From contig RCAB01000038.1 of NCBI GenBank assembly GCA_003640385.1, positions 124,001 to 188,000 of the forward strand: a DNA stretch of 64,000 bases, in the 5' to 3' direction. A program made the translations under genes and the position numbers. The notes under the pieces are model-generated. The model ran no database searches. It saw nothing but the letters and a program-made list of their open reading frames with translations, and had not been told where the DNA came from. Shown one piece after another: positions 1 through 14,400 of this stretch. Source of the DNA: Setaria digitata. Its lineage: Eukaryota; Nematoda; Chromadorea; Rhabditida; Setariidae. Position 1 is the stretch's first letter. The number at the start of each line of letters is the position of its first letter.

Positions 1-1522
1 TTTTAGGAGGTTTTTGACGGAAAGAAAGCTATGCAAGGCATTAATAGTAAGCAAGAGGTTCCCCCAAAAATCATCATAACCTTCGACCTCTTTTATTATC
101 ATACAAAAGAGTGGATGTGACGAACAACAGATTAGCCATTAAATTCATTTTTTCTGTGTAATCACTTTTTTGTCTTGTTATGATAATTCGGCCAATGATG
201 CGGAATTATCCTCATATTTTTGCCTAACTTTATTATTCGTGCTACTGAAGCTTGAATCTATATCCACTGCATAATCATGATTAGCTGACATTTAAATGTA
301 CATATTTTGAAAATATGAAAATGATGCTGAAAGGTCAGCTAACTAAATTACAGTGCTTCTGTCCGTTGCGCATAAAAATTAGCGCACACAATTTAAGCCC
401 AGAAAACATTCTTCGCCGGTTATTATTTAAACCATTTGTCGAAAATACAGGAAATAATTTTACTTAATAATCTCTGCCATTTATATATGATGTCTTTTAA
501 AAAAAATACCTAACGATGTTCTGCAATTCTTCTAAACATTAATTTCAATTACTAAAATCAGAAAGCTCAAAGTAAAATTTTGTCGACGAGGGAATATATT
601 AGAATTATCTTTATTTATGATCCGTCGATCTTCCATTGTTTCCCTTTCTTCCTTCAATTTCTCCTTATTTATCCTTTTTCACTATGACAATTTTAAGATA
701 TTGTTCACACTAATTTTGTGTTAGTTACTTTCCCCAGAAATGGCCGTTCACAATTCTTTTCCATTTACACGAATAATCATAAAGTAGGTTAAGTAGTAGT
801 TTTCTTGCACAGCAGTACCGCTGTCGACAAATTCTTGGCAGTTTGTTTCAGTGCAATAATTTCATTTCCAAACAGTGTCAAGTATTCTCCAATTAATATT
901 TGTTACTAATTTATGGTGAATGAGTAAAGAAAAGTTAAAATTCAACTTTGTAAATAAAATGCGATAGATGGAGAAGCTCGAAATTATTGGTATGGCCAAT
1001 TCTATAAAATTAAAGTTGAATTCAATTAGTAAATTGCTACTATTGTTTGCCGTATTTATTTAGTTTTTAACTTCAAATTCTACTTCATTTTCACTTCAGA
1101 TGGCCAATTTCCGAAATAATGAAAGAGACTGGTGGAAGGATTTTGTTCACTGATAAAACAATGAAATTAATTATATATCCTGATAAAGTGTAGAGAGACG
1201 GTTGACAATAACAAAAAGGAAATGTCATACTTTTTAAGAAATTTTGATCTCATTGAATCACGTACGAGCACGGCGTCACCAAACGTGTCATTACATCCAT
1301 CAAAAGAAAATAGTATTTTTTTTTTTTATTTCAACAATGCTTATAATAAAATAAGTTTTCTTTTGCTAATTCTCGCCTCAATTATATGCTAATTTTTAAT
1401 TATATAAAGTTAAGGAGATTCTCAAAATTGATAAATTATTTAAAAGCATCGAATTTTTTGTTTATATTTTTATGTTGAAAGCCTATTGCTGAAGCACTTA
1501 TCTTCTACATAACTTATTAAAG
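1..1522. other. AT-rich sequence upstream of the rpm-1-like gene
   Basis: No coding exon was recognised here. The sequence is AT-rich with short poly-T and poly-A runs. The reading frame that leads into the first proposed exon is closed by a stop near 1490, so any coding exon further upstream would have to be joined by splicing. It probably holds the promoter or 5' leader of the downstream gene, but no specific promoter element was identified. Confidence 0.5.
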
Positions 1523-4500
1523 ATGTATTATTTAGCAATAAAAGGTAAGAAATGAAATTGCAAGAAAAAGATACCATAGATATCGTTATCCTAGATCCCG
1601 TGAATTATTCTAAAACTTGCAGATTTCGTGCATCCCAAGGTAACTTCACGTCAGTATGCGCAATTGTTGAAACACTGCGCCAGACTTCCACAACGTGGTC
1701 AAATCTTGAAGCTTCCAATGATTCGTCGACCATCTGTTTATGGATCCGCGGATTTCGATGGTAAGTCATACCTGAGAAAGAGGGAGGCGAATATTTCAGA
1801 TGAAGTAGCTTGCATGTTAAAACAATTGATTCTGCAAATTATGATTTTTTTCAGCAGAAGGAGATTGGGATGGTAATCGTTGTCGAGTTATGATTGTAGG
1901 GGAAGAAAGGCGTGGTGCTGATGGAACAGATCATGGATTTCAGGCTGCTTCACTTGATTTGGCACCTTATTTAGAGATCCTTGCAACTCCGTCAACTTTT
2001 GGAGTGGTTGCTATTGCCAGAGCTATTATTTTAAGGTTATATTTCTGCTGTGAAAATTTTTCATATCTGTTTCAACTATCAAGCTAAAATAATTCTTTTT
2101 CCTTTCCGGAGATTCCAACAGTAAGTTTTCATATCAAAACGTTTACCACAGCCTGTCTTTTGCGACAAACAAGTGAGACATGCTTGTTATAAGTTTCTTG
2201 TTTTATTGTTGGGTCGTTTTGCTGTACTTCATTTTCAGATATGCTCCACTTCTAAAAGTAACTCTTTCCTCCTATGGCGATAAGAGAATCGATGTTCAAC
2301 CCGTTGTAGAAATCGAGTGCAGGGAAAAAACACTAGAAAAAGTAAACATTTGTTTTTTGAAAATTCGTTAGTTCAGCTGAAACATTATGATAAATTGTAC
2401 AACTGCTTTTTTTATCATCACTCACATGTCTCTTCCCTCCACTGTAGACTTTTGAAAAATCTATTTCGCATCTCATTTTCGCTTTTGGTAGACCTTAGCT
2501 GGCCATCCTCGAAAATATTTTTATGGCTTTACCCGGTTCTATCTTTGACCTTTAACAGTAACTCACCAGCCACCAGTCAGGAGGTCAACTTTCTCCGAGT
2601 GTTTTTGCTGCAGTGAAAGTTCATCGTTGCAAGTAATAATACATGCACTGGTACATTTTCCGCATGAAGAGATCGATCGGCTATAAAGCGTATATAGAAT
2701 TTAGAGGAATCAAAAAGCAAATTTCCATTCCTTAACTTTCAATTTTTATTCAGTATTTTTGCCGCAGGAAAAATGTCGGAATCAGTCCTGCTGAATTAAT
2801 CCGATAATTATTTTTATTGCTTCTGAATCATTCCTTCTGATCCTTTCCGAATTGCTACAGTTCCATTTATATTGTCCGTTATAATTTATCTTTTAAGAAA
2901 AAACGAATAAAAGTTTAGGGAGGAGCTAATCAAACGAACTTCTCAACTTTCAACTTTTTGTCTAATTAAGAATAATATTAAGCTAATACCACAAGAACTT
3001 ACCCTCAAGAAACATTTATTTAACAGTAGTATTTCAGATCTGTGGAAGTGGAAATGAAATTGTGCTGATGGGATTGAAGTGTATGTTTTCGGTGTTGTAT
3101 GAATTGAATAAGCGCGAATCTGAACTTTGTGCTGAAGCACTTACTTCTTTGCTTCATTTACTCGAACATATTCCAACCGATGCTTTGGCCAATGAAACTT
3201 ATGTGTCTGTACAAAGCATGTACAGTATGCTGTATCAGTTGAGAATGGAAGGTTCGTTGGAAGTTGGGAATTCCCACACTTTTTAATTTTGTAATATGAA
3301 AAGTCTTTGCAGAGAAACATTTTCTGTACAAAGCTTTTAATTTCAAGGGACTATGTAGAAAAATTTGAGCAGATTTCAGGTAGTGCCGAGGTATCACCAA
3401 AAGCAATATCATGCATGATAGCTTTAGCAATTGCTTATGGTGCGCCGGAATTCATTCTCTCATCAGCAGCAACTTTGATATGTGATAAGCACAACAATTT
3501 ATCATTTACGCCGTTAGTTGAAGTACCCGAAAATTACCAAAAATTAGCAAACTTGGTACGACGAGTTTTGTTGCGGAACAGTAATGAGCCAGGATGGTAA
3601 TTATTAAAGATTTAAAAAGCAAAATAAAATAAAAAGATTTAGAAAAATAGAAGTCAAATTAAATTCGGCATTCGAGATCGTTCAAATAACTTTTTGATTA
3701 CTGCGAAACGAAAATAACAGACATCCTAGAAATGCTTTTATCGGAGCAGCATCAACTTTTCTTGCAGTTCTGGTGACTGGTGGTCTCACTGTCTAACGGA
3801 ACACGCCGTGTTATCATCTTTTGATGTACGAGTACCGGATGATGTCCTTCCAGATACACCGGATGATCGTCGACTTACTGGAGCAATCGCTTCTGACGGT
3901 ATGACTAAAATTTCAAGCAGAAAAAAAATAAAGTTTTGTGAGTTGAGGTTAGCGTATCACATGCCCATATTGTATCATATTCTGAAAACTAGTAGTATAT
4001 CAAGAAAGGCTGAATATTGGAAATCCGTTTACGATCTCGCTTACGGTATAGATTCACAGCCCTAGATGTTTCAGTAACCGGCTGATTGATATTTGTTTAC
4101 TTATACTTATATAAGTAAACAAATATACTTATTACTGATATTTGTCTACTTATGCTTAAATGCTCCCTAGAGCGATAGCAATTCTGAAGTATTACTCTGT
4201 AACGTCATAGTATGTTTTGCAAAGTCCACTAGATATTTGAAATTTGGATTTCTACATCTTGCAGTTTTTGAATTCAACTTTTCAGTAGATTAACTTAGTT
4301 TTTGAAGGTGAACACGTGTATGTGCTCACATGCTACGGTTTATTCAAATACGGAACAGGTCTGGCAGAAACAGTTGAAGGCAAATTATATGCTTCCAATA
4401 ATAACTTAAAAGCCAAGTAAGTTTTTCCTAATTCCATGGCGAACATTTTAATTTGCAACATTCCGAAGATTCTCGAGAAAAATACTTCAGTTATTTGCAA

Positions 4501-5167
4501 TTAGGTGGTAGTAAAATCAAAGTAGAACCAAACAAAAATAAATATCCCCTGAATGAATTAAGACTTCACTTTGATACAGTTGTTGTAAAAATCTTTAAAT
4601 TTCAGTAAGGGTTCTTGGTTAGCAGTTTGCAGTGGTGCTTTATACCTTCGAAGACGTCTCTCTTCTCGTATGTGGGTTATTGACATCGATACTCTTCGCG
4701 AGATCGGAGAAATTATGCTACATACAAGTGTCACATCAGGTAAGAAGCTAGTGTTGATTTGGTGAGATCTGAAATGGGTTTTCAAGATAGCACGTAAAGC
4801 TACCTTCTGGATGATTTCTTTTTCTTACATCAACAGAAATTCAGGTACCATTTTCACCGATGGCACAGCATTCTATCAAGCCAATGTAGATGAGCAGTGG
4901 AGTTTAGCGGTAAGTTGTAGAAGTTAATCTTAGAATCTAGTTATTTTCTTCAGAACCATAATTTCTAAAAATTTAAACATTCAGTAGAACAGAGCAATGT
5001 AATTTAAGTTTTTCTACAGGTTACAGCACTGGATGATTCATTCACCCCAATTCAGGATCTTCGGCAAAATCAAAAATTCCGCCTCGCAGAATTAAATTAT
5101 ATGGCTGTCGGTGAAACATATCCGATACCTCATGAATTACCGCTAACTCTCCCGAAATCTTTACAGG
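1523..5167 (+). other. rpm-1: rpm-1 exons 1-11: N-terminal helical region (residues about 1-487)
   Basis: Proposed exons are 1523-1544, 1623-1760, 1855-2035, 2239-2341, 3038-3251, 3380-3596, 3768-3898, 4308-4416, 4606-4739, 4845-4909 and 5020-5167. The clearest family match is around 3062-3251 ([20 protein letters not shown]), which resembles the human segment on Leu-rich helices before the RCC1 region. The stretch at 4308-4909 ([18 protein letters not shown], then [15 protein letters not shown] and [11 protein letters not shown]) matches the human segment DGFFLYLLCKDGLYKIGSG to LFTDGEYINQ. No catalytic role is known for this part. The very first exon and any 5' leader are uncertain. Confidence 0.75.
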
Positions 5168-8100
5168 GTTATTTCATATGGACAATCCTTAGCCATTTTA
5201 ATTGGTTGTTTTAATTACAATGAACTGATGTGTATGCTCATTAAAAGAAGTATTGAGTAAAAGAAATTGAACGTTAGAAATGTTTAGAAAGTTAGTATGA
5301 CTAAAAGAAATAAAGGCTTAGATTCCGAGTGAAAGAAAGTTTTTTTTTATTATTTCTTCTATTAGTAATTGCAACTTAGCTATCTATTGATCCGTTGGAT
5401 ATGAAATTTAATTTTAATTTTCAGCGCAGGCATCGGATTTACAAATGGGTCGAGATATGGCGCTACTATTAGCAAGAAACGGCAAAGTTTATTACGCTGG
5501 TGATGGTACTCGTTTAGGTTTACAGGTATGTGTAATAGGTTGCGTCGTAAATACTCTCGCATCCTTTGGGCTGAAACATCTGAAATTAGTTTTATGTTTT
5601 TCTTTCTTCTCGCCAGATTTTTTTTTTGAGGGAAAAATTTTTTCTTTCCTTTTTTTTTTTTTTTGCAATTTTTGATGTTTTAGAATGCTGGATGTAACTG
5701 GATGAAGTTAGTTTTACCGGAATCAATTGTTTCAATAGCAGTTGGCTTTGATACAGAGACAATCGTATTGCGTTCTGGATCTGGACATCTGTGGATTGCG
5801 GGTATGGGACCTGATGCTGCATGTAAAGGTAGTCCAACTGCTGGACGTTTTCAAAAGCAGGAAGCTGGGTCGGTGGCTGTGAAACTGAGAAAATTTCAAA
5901 ATTTAAATAGGTACAAATCATTTCTAAAGCGATATATAATTGTTACTTTTTTAAAATTCATTTCATTCCTTAGTTGAGGAACTTTTATTTTTATTTTTTT
6001 TTAGAGGAATTGTGCGTAATGATAGTTCGGAAAAGAAATCTTAAAAAATCCTGAATATAACAGTTGCAGTCCGCTGATATAACTTCAAATTAACTTAATT
6101 TCTGAGCCGTAACTTTTATGTATAATAAGTCTTACTTTCTTTAAGACGACGTTGCATATCAGTGGCGGTATCAGGCGGATGCATAGCATACGTAACAGAT
6201 AATGGGAAAGCATATGTATGTGGCCGGCACACAATGCAATGTCATCCGGAAACCGGTCATATATATGGATTGGAAAATATTCATTTGGCATCTATAGCTC
6301 TCGGCAAAACTCATGCTGTAGCAATTACCCGTCATGGACATCTTTATACATGGGGCCTGAACAATCTGAATCAGTGCGGCAGAACCGAGGTACTTCCTGA
6401 AGTAATGAATATTGAAGCACCAGGATGGTCATAAGTATCACTTCGGATGCTAGTAACGAGAGAATGTTTAGGACAGATATTCCTGAGGGGAGTTGTGAGA
6501 ATGAATTATACATTTATGGATGCAAGTGTGATGGCTTTCATGATGCTGTTAAGTTTGGAGATGAAGTAACTGAGAAAGCAAGGTTCCTAAAGATAGCATG
6601 CGGTGGATTAAATAATGGTCTAAGCAATTCAAAAAGCAAGCACAGTAGTAAATTTTCAGTCCTCAGGTACTTATACACACTCAGAAGCAGTTGCTGGAAT
6701 AGATGGAAATGAACTACCGGAAAAGTCAAAGGCGGAAGAAGTAGAACAGAGTTCATACTGCCTTCCAAACGAACATCTCTGGGTCAAAGATTTTGCTTCC
6801 ATCTGTTTGAAGTGTGGCAAATGCTCGGCACGTGGAAATCGGTAATTTAAGAGTTGTAGGAAGTTATGAAAGCTTCGAAGGAACGTTCTTCTAGTAAATT
6901 GTTTGAAATTTCAGATGCGCAAGGATAAGAACTGAACGTAATGTGAAAGGGACACCATGTACATGTGGAGAAGGTGAAACATGCTGCCTGAGGTTCAAGT
7001 CTCTTCTGTCCTCTACTTTTGTTGGATTTCTCCTGAAGCTGGCGGGTACTTGAGTGTCTGGAGATTTAGTACAATTCATTTGCTGTCGTTGACCGAAGTA
7101 TTTTCCTGACAGTAGTCAAATATTCATAATCATTCTTTTCTAGTGGAGAGTTTGTAAAAGGATCCCCATCAAATATTTCTATTTCGACTATTACTTAATT
7201 TCTTTCTTTCGATTATTTAGATCGATTTATATAATTTCTCTGAAATTTTTTCTTTGCTAGATGCGGCTTATGTCGTGCATGCGGTGAATTTGCGGGGGAT
7301 ACTTGCGATCGAGTTATTCGAGCAGTGCCACCGAGAGCAACACTTCCACCTTCTCGTTTAGTTCTTCAGAAAGATGCTCCCGAAATCAAAGTAGTCTTAT
7401 TAATTTACTAATCACTTTTTAAATTGAATGCGATTTCAACTGTTAAAGGTGAACTTGATGTGTTGACTAGATTGAAACTCATAACATTCAGTTACAGAAC
7501 GCTACTTAATTAACGAAGCAATTAAAGTATAATTAGACAGTCACGTTTTAAACTTGTAAATACAAAGCTGTACAAATTTAGGTCTCATCCATTTGCTGTG
7601 GCAACTATCATACTGTTGTGTTAGCTGCTGATCGGCAGGTTTTCACTTTTGGCTCAAATTGTCATGGACAGTTGGGTGTTGGTCATGTAAAGAAATGTGT
7701 TGGTCCCCATAAGGTTAGTCTTTGTCTTTAATCATATGTGGAATCGGTCAATGATAATTTGTATTAAATAGCAGTTTGCATTTTTGACGATTCAAATGTA
7801 AATGGCTGGGATATAATTTAATTAGTAACGAAAACATCTTCCCTTTGAAGTAAAAAATATCTATCCAGCCATTCCCTTCGGACCGGCAATAGAGCTGCTA
7901 GTGCAAAGTTTCCTTTTTATATTTTAAGGTTTCATTTACATAAGTAACAGTAGAGAGGTGTAGAAAGACGACTTCAACCAATTTTAGGTAAATCTACCAA
8001 GTAAAGTGCAAGTAGTCCAAATTGCTGCTGGCTCAAATCACACAGTGCTAAGAACTGCTGATGGATCTGTTATTACGTTTGGAGCCCACAGGCAAGGTCA

Positions 8101-11100
8101 ACTTGCGAGGTAAGCAGAGAAATAATGTCAAATCTAATTAGAATTTTGGAGACAGTAATTGGGATTTGCGAAGTTTCTAAAAATTTTAAAAGTATTTAGG
8201 GGTGGAGACGGAAAAAATTGGTTTGCGATACCATCATTTGTGTCAGGATATGGTCGTGGAAGTGGTACTGTTGCAACATGGATTGGTGCTTCTGGTGATA
8301 CTACTTTAATTCATAGTCAAGTTCGTATATACAGCAACGATATCATTTCAGATTGTCAAGTAAGCCCTTTGAATTTAAACTGCTTTTCTTAGATGAATTG
8401 AGTCCTAAATGTCAACAACATTTCAAAACTTCATTAATCAAGTGACATCCGGTTATACATTCAACTGACGGAGAATTGTGAGTAAATATTTTGGAAGTAG
8501 GAACTGTTATACAAATGGTTGATTGGTATGTCTCCGTGTGAAGCTTTTTTGTTTACTGTTGAGCCCTTTCAAGTATTTTTACATTGTTCCTACCAGGTAA
8601 ATAGGAGTTTATATGAAGAGGGATGTGAAAAGGATATATTTTTGTTGTAAAGTAATAATAATAACAATAATCATAATAAATAGTAGTAATAAATAATAAT
8701 AATAACAAATGATAATAATAAAATAATAGTAATAATAATAATAAATAGTAATAATAATAATAAAATAATAGTAATAATAAAAATCTAATTTGTTTTTTTG
8801 TGAAAAGAATATTTGTTGCTAACAAGTGAAGTAACTATTAAATTTTACATATTTTTAATATTGAATATCAAATATCTTATTGATTTTAATATTTTTATTA
8901 CAACTGACATCATTGCTTTTTTGTCCTAAAATATTCAAGGATTCTCATCCTTTGTTTTTCTAGTATTTACAATGATTTTTCTTTTTTCTTTTTTGCACCA
9001 AAATTCATCTGTACAAATACTAGTGGAATTTATAACTACAAAAAAAAGAAAAAAAAAAACACATGCATTATTATTACGTGTAAAGGAAGTATATATTCTT
9101 CATGTTTCAGATTTCAGTTTTTTTTCTCCCAAGATATTAGATTCAGTTTTCTTCATTTTCAACATTTGCAGATAGTCGCGGATAGTGAAACGATAGTAAT
9201 ATTTCCAAATCAAGTTGGAAAGAATTATATGGCAATACGGCGTAAATTTAATACCTTTTACCAATACTCAATGGGCGCTGAAGGTCTATACACTAAGTAC
9301 GTTTTTCTGTTTTGCAAATTATTACTTTTTGCTTGGTTGTATTAAAACTTTTAGTACTTAGGAGAAACTTGATGACTATTTCATAATATTTTGTTTATGT
9401 ATTTCTCGAGTTGTCACTCTTTCAAATTTAGATTTATCATCCTCAAATAATTCAAATAATGAGAAAATTTATAGCTGGTGCTTGGAATCGAAGTATAATT
9501 TACTGTGGGCATTTAATACGGCTGAAATGCGCATCAGATCGATCACTGATTGTATTCCAATTACTAATAAAAAACCCGAAGCGATCGAAAGAGGGACAGC
9601 CTTAGATGAGGATCTGGAAGTGGTCATCAAGGAAATTAAATTTCTTCGTACACCTGAATTTATAATTCCATCACTAAACGAAACAAGTCTACCTGTTAAG
9701 CAAATTGCCTTGAATCTCCTGGGAATCACTTATGTTGCAACGATATTGGAAAGCAGAAAACCATCTGGACAAAAGGTTTGCTTTTTCTGTGTTGCGAAGT
9801 TCACATGTCTAACTAAAATGTCACCTTTATCAAAATCTCTATCAAATCTGCTTCTTTATCAAAGCTGGGAACAGAGTAATGTTTTATCACTCGAATTACT
9901 TAACTTTTGAGTCATTTCAACAAACGGCGAATACAATTTTTAGGGTTCAGATGGAAAATATGAGTTCAGAAGTTATAGCGCATAGATATTGTCGAATTTC
10001 CTTTTCTGAAATTATAGATCAGTCAACTTATTACTGATCCGAAAACTTCGAATATTGCTGGTACCACAAGTGGGCGAAATGTATCATGTGGTTATCAGCG
10101 TATCAATCGTTTTGATGGTTATGGAGGTGGTTGGGGCTATTCAGCACATTCTGTAGAAGCAATTCAGTTTCGAACTTCACGCGATATCCGGCTTCTCGGT
10201 GTAGGATTATACGGTGGACGTGGCGAATACATCGCAAAGTAAAGCTTACTTTGAAATGAAGGTTTTTAGTAAAGCGTTTGGAAGCCTTCCTCACCGGAGA
10301 GCAAAAGTTGAACTATTATTATAGCACATCAGTTGCTTAGACTAAAATATTTAATTGGATAATTTCTGCGTTTGCCACGAGGTAGATTCCTTTTCTTGCT
10401 TTCGCAGTATCTTACTGACGACCTGCTAACATTTTTTTTTTTAAATTTTCCTTCCAGATTAAAACTTTATCGTCTTTGTCCACCGGACTACGACGAACAG
10501 AATGTTGAATCACTCATTGAATCTGACGAAATGCTTTACGAATGTGCTCCGCACGACAAGGCGCAATTGTTGTTCCCGCGACAAGTTTTAGTTAAATCCA
10601 ACTTGTGGCACATTATTTGCGCACAAATTAAGTAAGTTCTCAAGAATCGCTGGTATTAAACAGTTCTTACGTCACTGTAATTATTGGTCCCTTCATCGGA
10701 TGACTTCTTTTTTGATCATATGTTTGTCCCGACGAATATTACCATTATTACCAATCGTCAGTTTTCATACTTCAAACTATAAAAAGTTAACTTGATTAGA
10801 AGCATATCTGAACTTTTTGAGTGGCCCAAGTTCCGACTGCGGCTCCAATGGACAGTCAAATATTGCGGGTGATGGTGGAGTGCAGTTCTTTTTCCGCAAT
10901 TCGCGTATGTCCAATAATGGAACTGATGTCAGTGTTGGCCAAATCCCAGAATTATTGTATATTTTGGAAATATCCGATGGACAGTCACCTAATTATGATC
11001 AACAGGATAAAGCTATGAATGTGTAGGTCTTTTATTCATGTACTTGTATTTCAAAAGGATGGCAAATGATAATTTTCGTTATCTGATTTTCAAATATAAA

Positions 11101-11361
11101 AAATTTCTGCATTTTATTGACTATTGAAGGGTCATGGAAATGATAATTCAGTAAAAAAAAATTTTCCTCTGTTATTGAGGGAAATGATTATATGAAGTCT
11201 CTTCCTGAGACTTTTAGAAATACGTTCAACCATGTATTGTTATCACTTAGTCATTGCTGTTGCAATGAAATGATTAGTTTGGGAAATAATAAATAAGTAA
11301 ACGAATAAATAAATGAATAAATAAATAAATGAATAAATGAATAAATAAATGAATAAATAAA

Positions 11362-11421
<60 letters not shown>

Positions 11422-14400
11422 CATTCCTAGAGGTGAAATATGTTTATTGTCATAGTTTTCAGCTCTTATGATTGTATTTCTCGTGCTATAAGTTCACAAC
11501 ATCTGTTAGCAGTCTCGCCAGTCACAATCGAATCATTATTTCGTATGCTTGATTGGTCTATTCAGAAGGCTTTAGTAGAAGGTGAAACGTTTCGCGAAGA
11601 TAAAATATGGTTTCAAGAGTGCAATATTATTATTGTCATATTATCATTACGGTTTTTACGGTTAGTTTACTCAAAATTAAACTTATGCTTTGTTGAAATT
11701 TTCTAACGGAATGAAAGTTCCAGAAAGTGGTTTGAGAAAGCATCGCAGCTTTTCTAACAATTCGTGATAGTTTCAAGCTTGTAGATGAACAAATTTTTTG
11801 AGCTGTGTGTAACCGTAGCTGATATTACCGATTTCAGATTTTACATTTGTTCACTTTATTTGCCATCAAAATTTGGAAAGCAAATGAATGCAAAGGAGCC
11901 CTCTAGTAATATTGCTGAAGAAATGGTGCGGTTCGCATCTATAATTAGTTCGATTTTTGAAATTGCGAACAGTCATTCAGGCGATGTAAATATTTTTGAT
12001 TAGTTTCTTTTATCAAATGTTTTTTTAAAATTATTCTTTGCTCCATTACTTCTGTCTCCTATTTATTCTTTACTCCGTTTGTTAGATATGCCATATTAGA
12101 CTAGAGTAACTAAAATATAAAAATATGCTCCAAAAATATTGCGTCTTACTTTGACAAGAGAAAGTAGTGACTGATTCACAGCCGGATCAGTATTTGAATT
12201 TTCCTGTGATTCTCACTGACTGTTAGAACTTCAAGCCTTTCTTATTGCCTAATAATTGTAAACTATTCGAGTGTATAAAAGTGTCACTTCTCTAAACTTT
12301 TCAATACTTTTTAAACGTATTTTTCAGAGTACAGCTTGTTCAATACTACTGGAAGAAGTGATCAGTTGTGCAGTGCACTGTTCTCATGTTCTGTATCCCA
12401 GTTCATCAATTTTCCTCGATCGGCTGACCTTTTTGATATCAACGCCAAATCGGGAATGGTCCTTAGTTGCATTATTAAATGCGCTATCCAATCAGGAATA
12501 CGTAAGAAGCATTTCTTGCCTGTTCCATCTCTATTCGTAACATTTATCCTATTTTTCAAAAACTCAGAAATATGGGTTGATTAGAAGTGAGGAAGATTTA
12601 AATAGCAAAAGAAAAAAAGTGATGGGTTGACATGTGAAGGAGCATAATTGCTTCATATCTAATTAGTATTATTATTGCTTTCTTTTTTTCATAAAGAGAG
12701 ATCAGAATGAAGCGAAATATAATGCTGTATTTCAGGTCCTTCCAACTTTGCTGGGTTCTGAACGTAACTTCACGCAATTTCCAATTTTACTTTCCAAAAT
12801 GAGCGAGGAATTAGGCCAAAAAAAGATATCAGCAAACCATCACCGTCATATTTCTTTGCAAAATATATTTCGGTTTCTTTTCGAAGTGGCTTTTTCATCA
12901 ACAGGCCTGGTTCAAGTAAGTCACAAAATTTGATTTTAAAGTGAAAGATTTTTTACGATGAAATATATAATGCAGTATATTTTTACAAATTTAAACCACC
13001 AGTAAAGTTTGTATGTTCGTTTTTTTCCAGCAGAACGAAAGCCGGATACGACTTAGAGCTATTGCACATTCATTAATTACCACAATTGCACGAGAATTGG
13101 TAGCACCTAAGGATGCGATTGGTGATGGTCCACCTATCTTGCAAACGCCAAATAGGTCTTTTTCTTACACTTCTGTCTCTTTGTATTTTTTTCAAATACA
13201 CTTCCGGCGATATAAAATTGCAATTGCAACCGGTTTTTTCCGCATAAAATCTGTCGTAACTTTCTAGCTACCTTTACTGAACACATATCATCTCATGGCG
13301 CTTATTATTGCTCATTAAGAGTCTTATATGAAGCAGTAGAATGAGGATTAGTTCTAACATTATATCTTAAAGCATATGCGTTCACAAATATCTCTTTGTT
13401 TCAGGTTTCGACGCACAGCAGCACATGCAAGTTGGGACGTAAGTAGTGGTGCAAGCGATGCAATTGCGCTTAGTGTTGATTTAACCGGTATTACTCTACA
13501 TGGGATTGGCGTATATTGCGCTCATCATGATCAGGAGCAAGGGTTCGTTTGTGAGGTAAATTTAAAATTTCCAATATTTAGGTATCGTTTTGCTTGACTT
13601 CATAATTGGTGGTACATAACTGGTGGTTGGTTGGGTCATATTTACCATTAATTTCGTTAAATTTTGGGTACTGTTGAATAGCGGTGATGCAGCCCATGAG
13701 CAGTGGAACGTGCTAGAAAAGGTTGTTGGTACGCTGACAAATAAATTCGAGCCTTGTCAACGAGAAATTGCTTTGCTACGACTGACCAAAGCCATCAAGC
13801 TTCAGCCTAGCTGTATCTATGCGATCAGATTGCAAATTAATGGCGGTAAAACATTTTGTGGTGAAGGTGAGAATGCGAAATTAGCACTTCCATTTCCTTC
13901 AATTTCTTTGATTTTGGGAATTCTTTGTTTTTTTTCCAAATTCAGCATATATAGGATTAGTAATGCTTGTTATTATTTATGAATAGTGAAAAATTTAATT
14001 TCGGAATTTATTTCCTGGAACTTTGAGAAACTCAATACTTGCTACTAGGCGAATCATGCAAAGTGAGTGATTTCATTCCTATCGAACTTGTGTTAGCTTA
14101 AAAGCGTCACATCGCGCTCTTTCAAAATGTCTTTTGTAGTGCATAAGTTTGTGTACATAGTTCGTTATTTCATTAAGAGGTGGCTTCTTCTAAGAACAAT
14201 CTAAAGTATGAGAAAAGTTTTGACGGCGAAATATACAATTTTATAAACAATACAGGTACAGGCTTCTTTTTCAGCATATAAAAATTGAATTTTCTTCGAT
14301 GTGTTCAAAAACAGATTTCAGAATGCAAAATCATACAAAGTAACTATAAAAACGAATTTTTGAGGCGGTACTGGCACTGTTCGATTATGTAATGGAAGTC

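Noticed and set aside
8553..8825. 90-codon minus-strand frame rich in Tyr and Leu
   Set aside because: It is the translation of the AAT/TAA repeat in an rpm-1 intron, not a gene.
9284..9300. Strong-looking donor taa|gtacgt after rpm-1 exon 21
   Set aside because: Using it puts the next exon out of frame with a TAA within a few codons; the donor at 9284 keeps the homologous frame.
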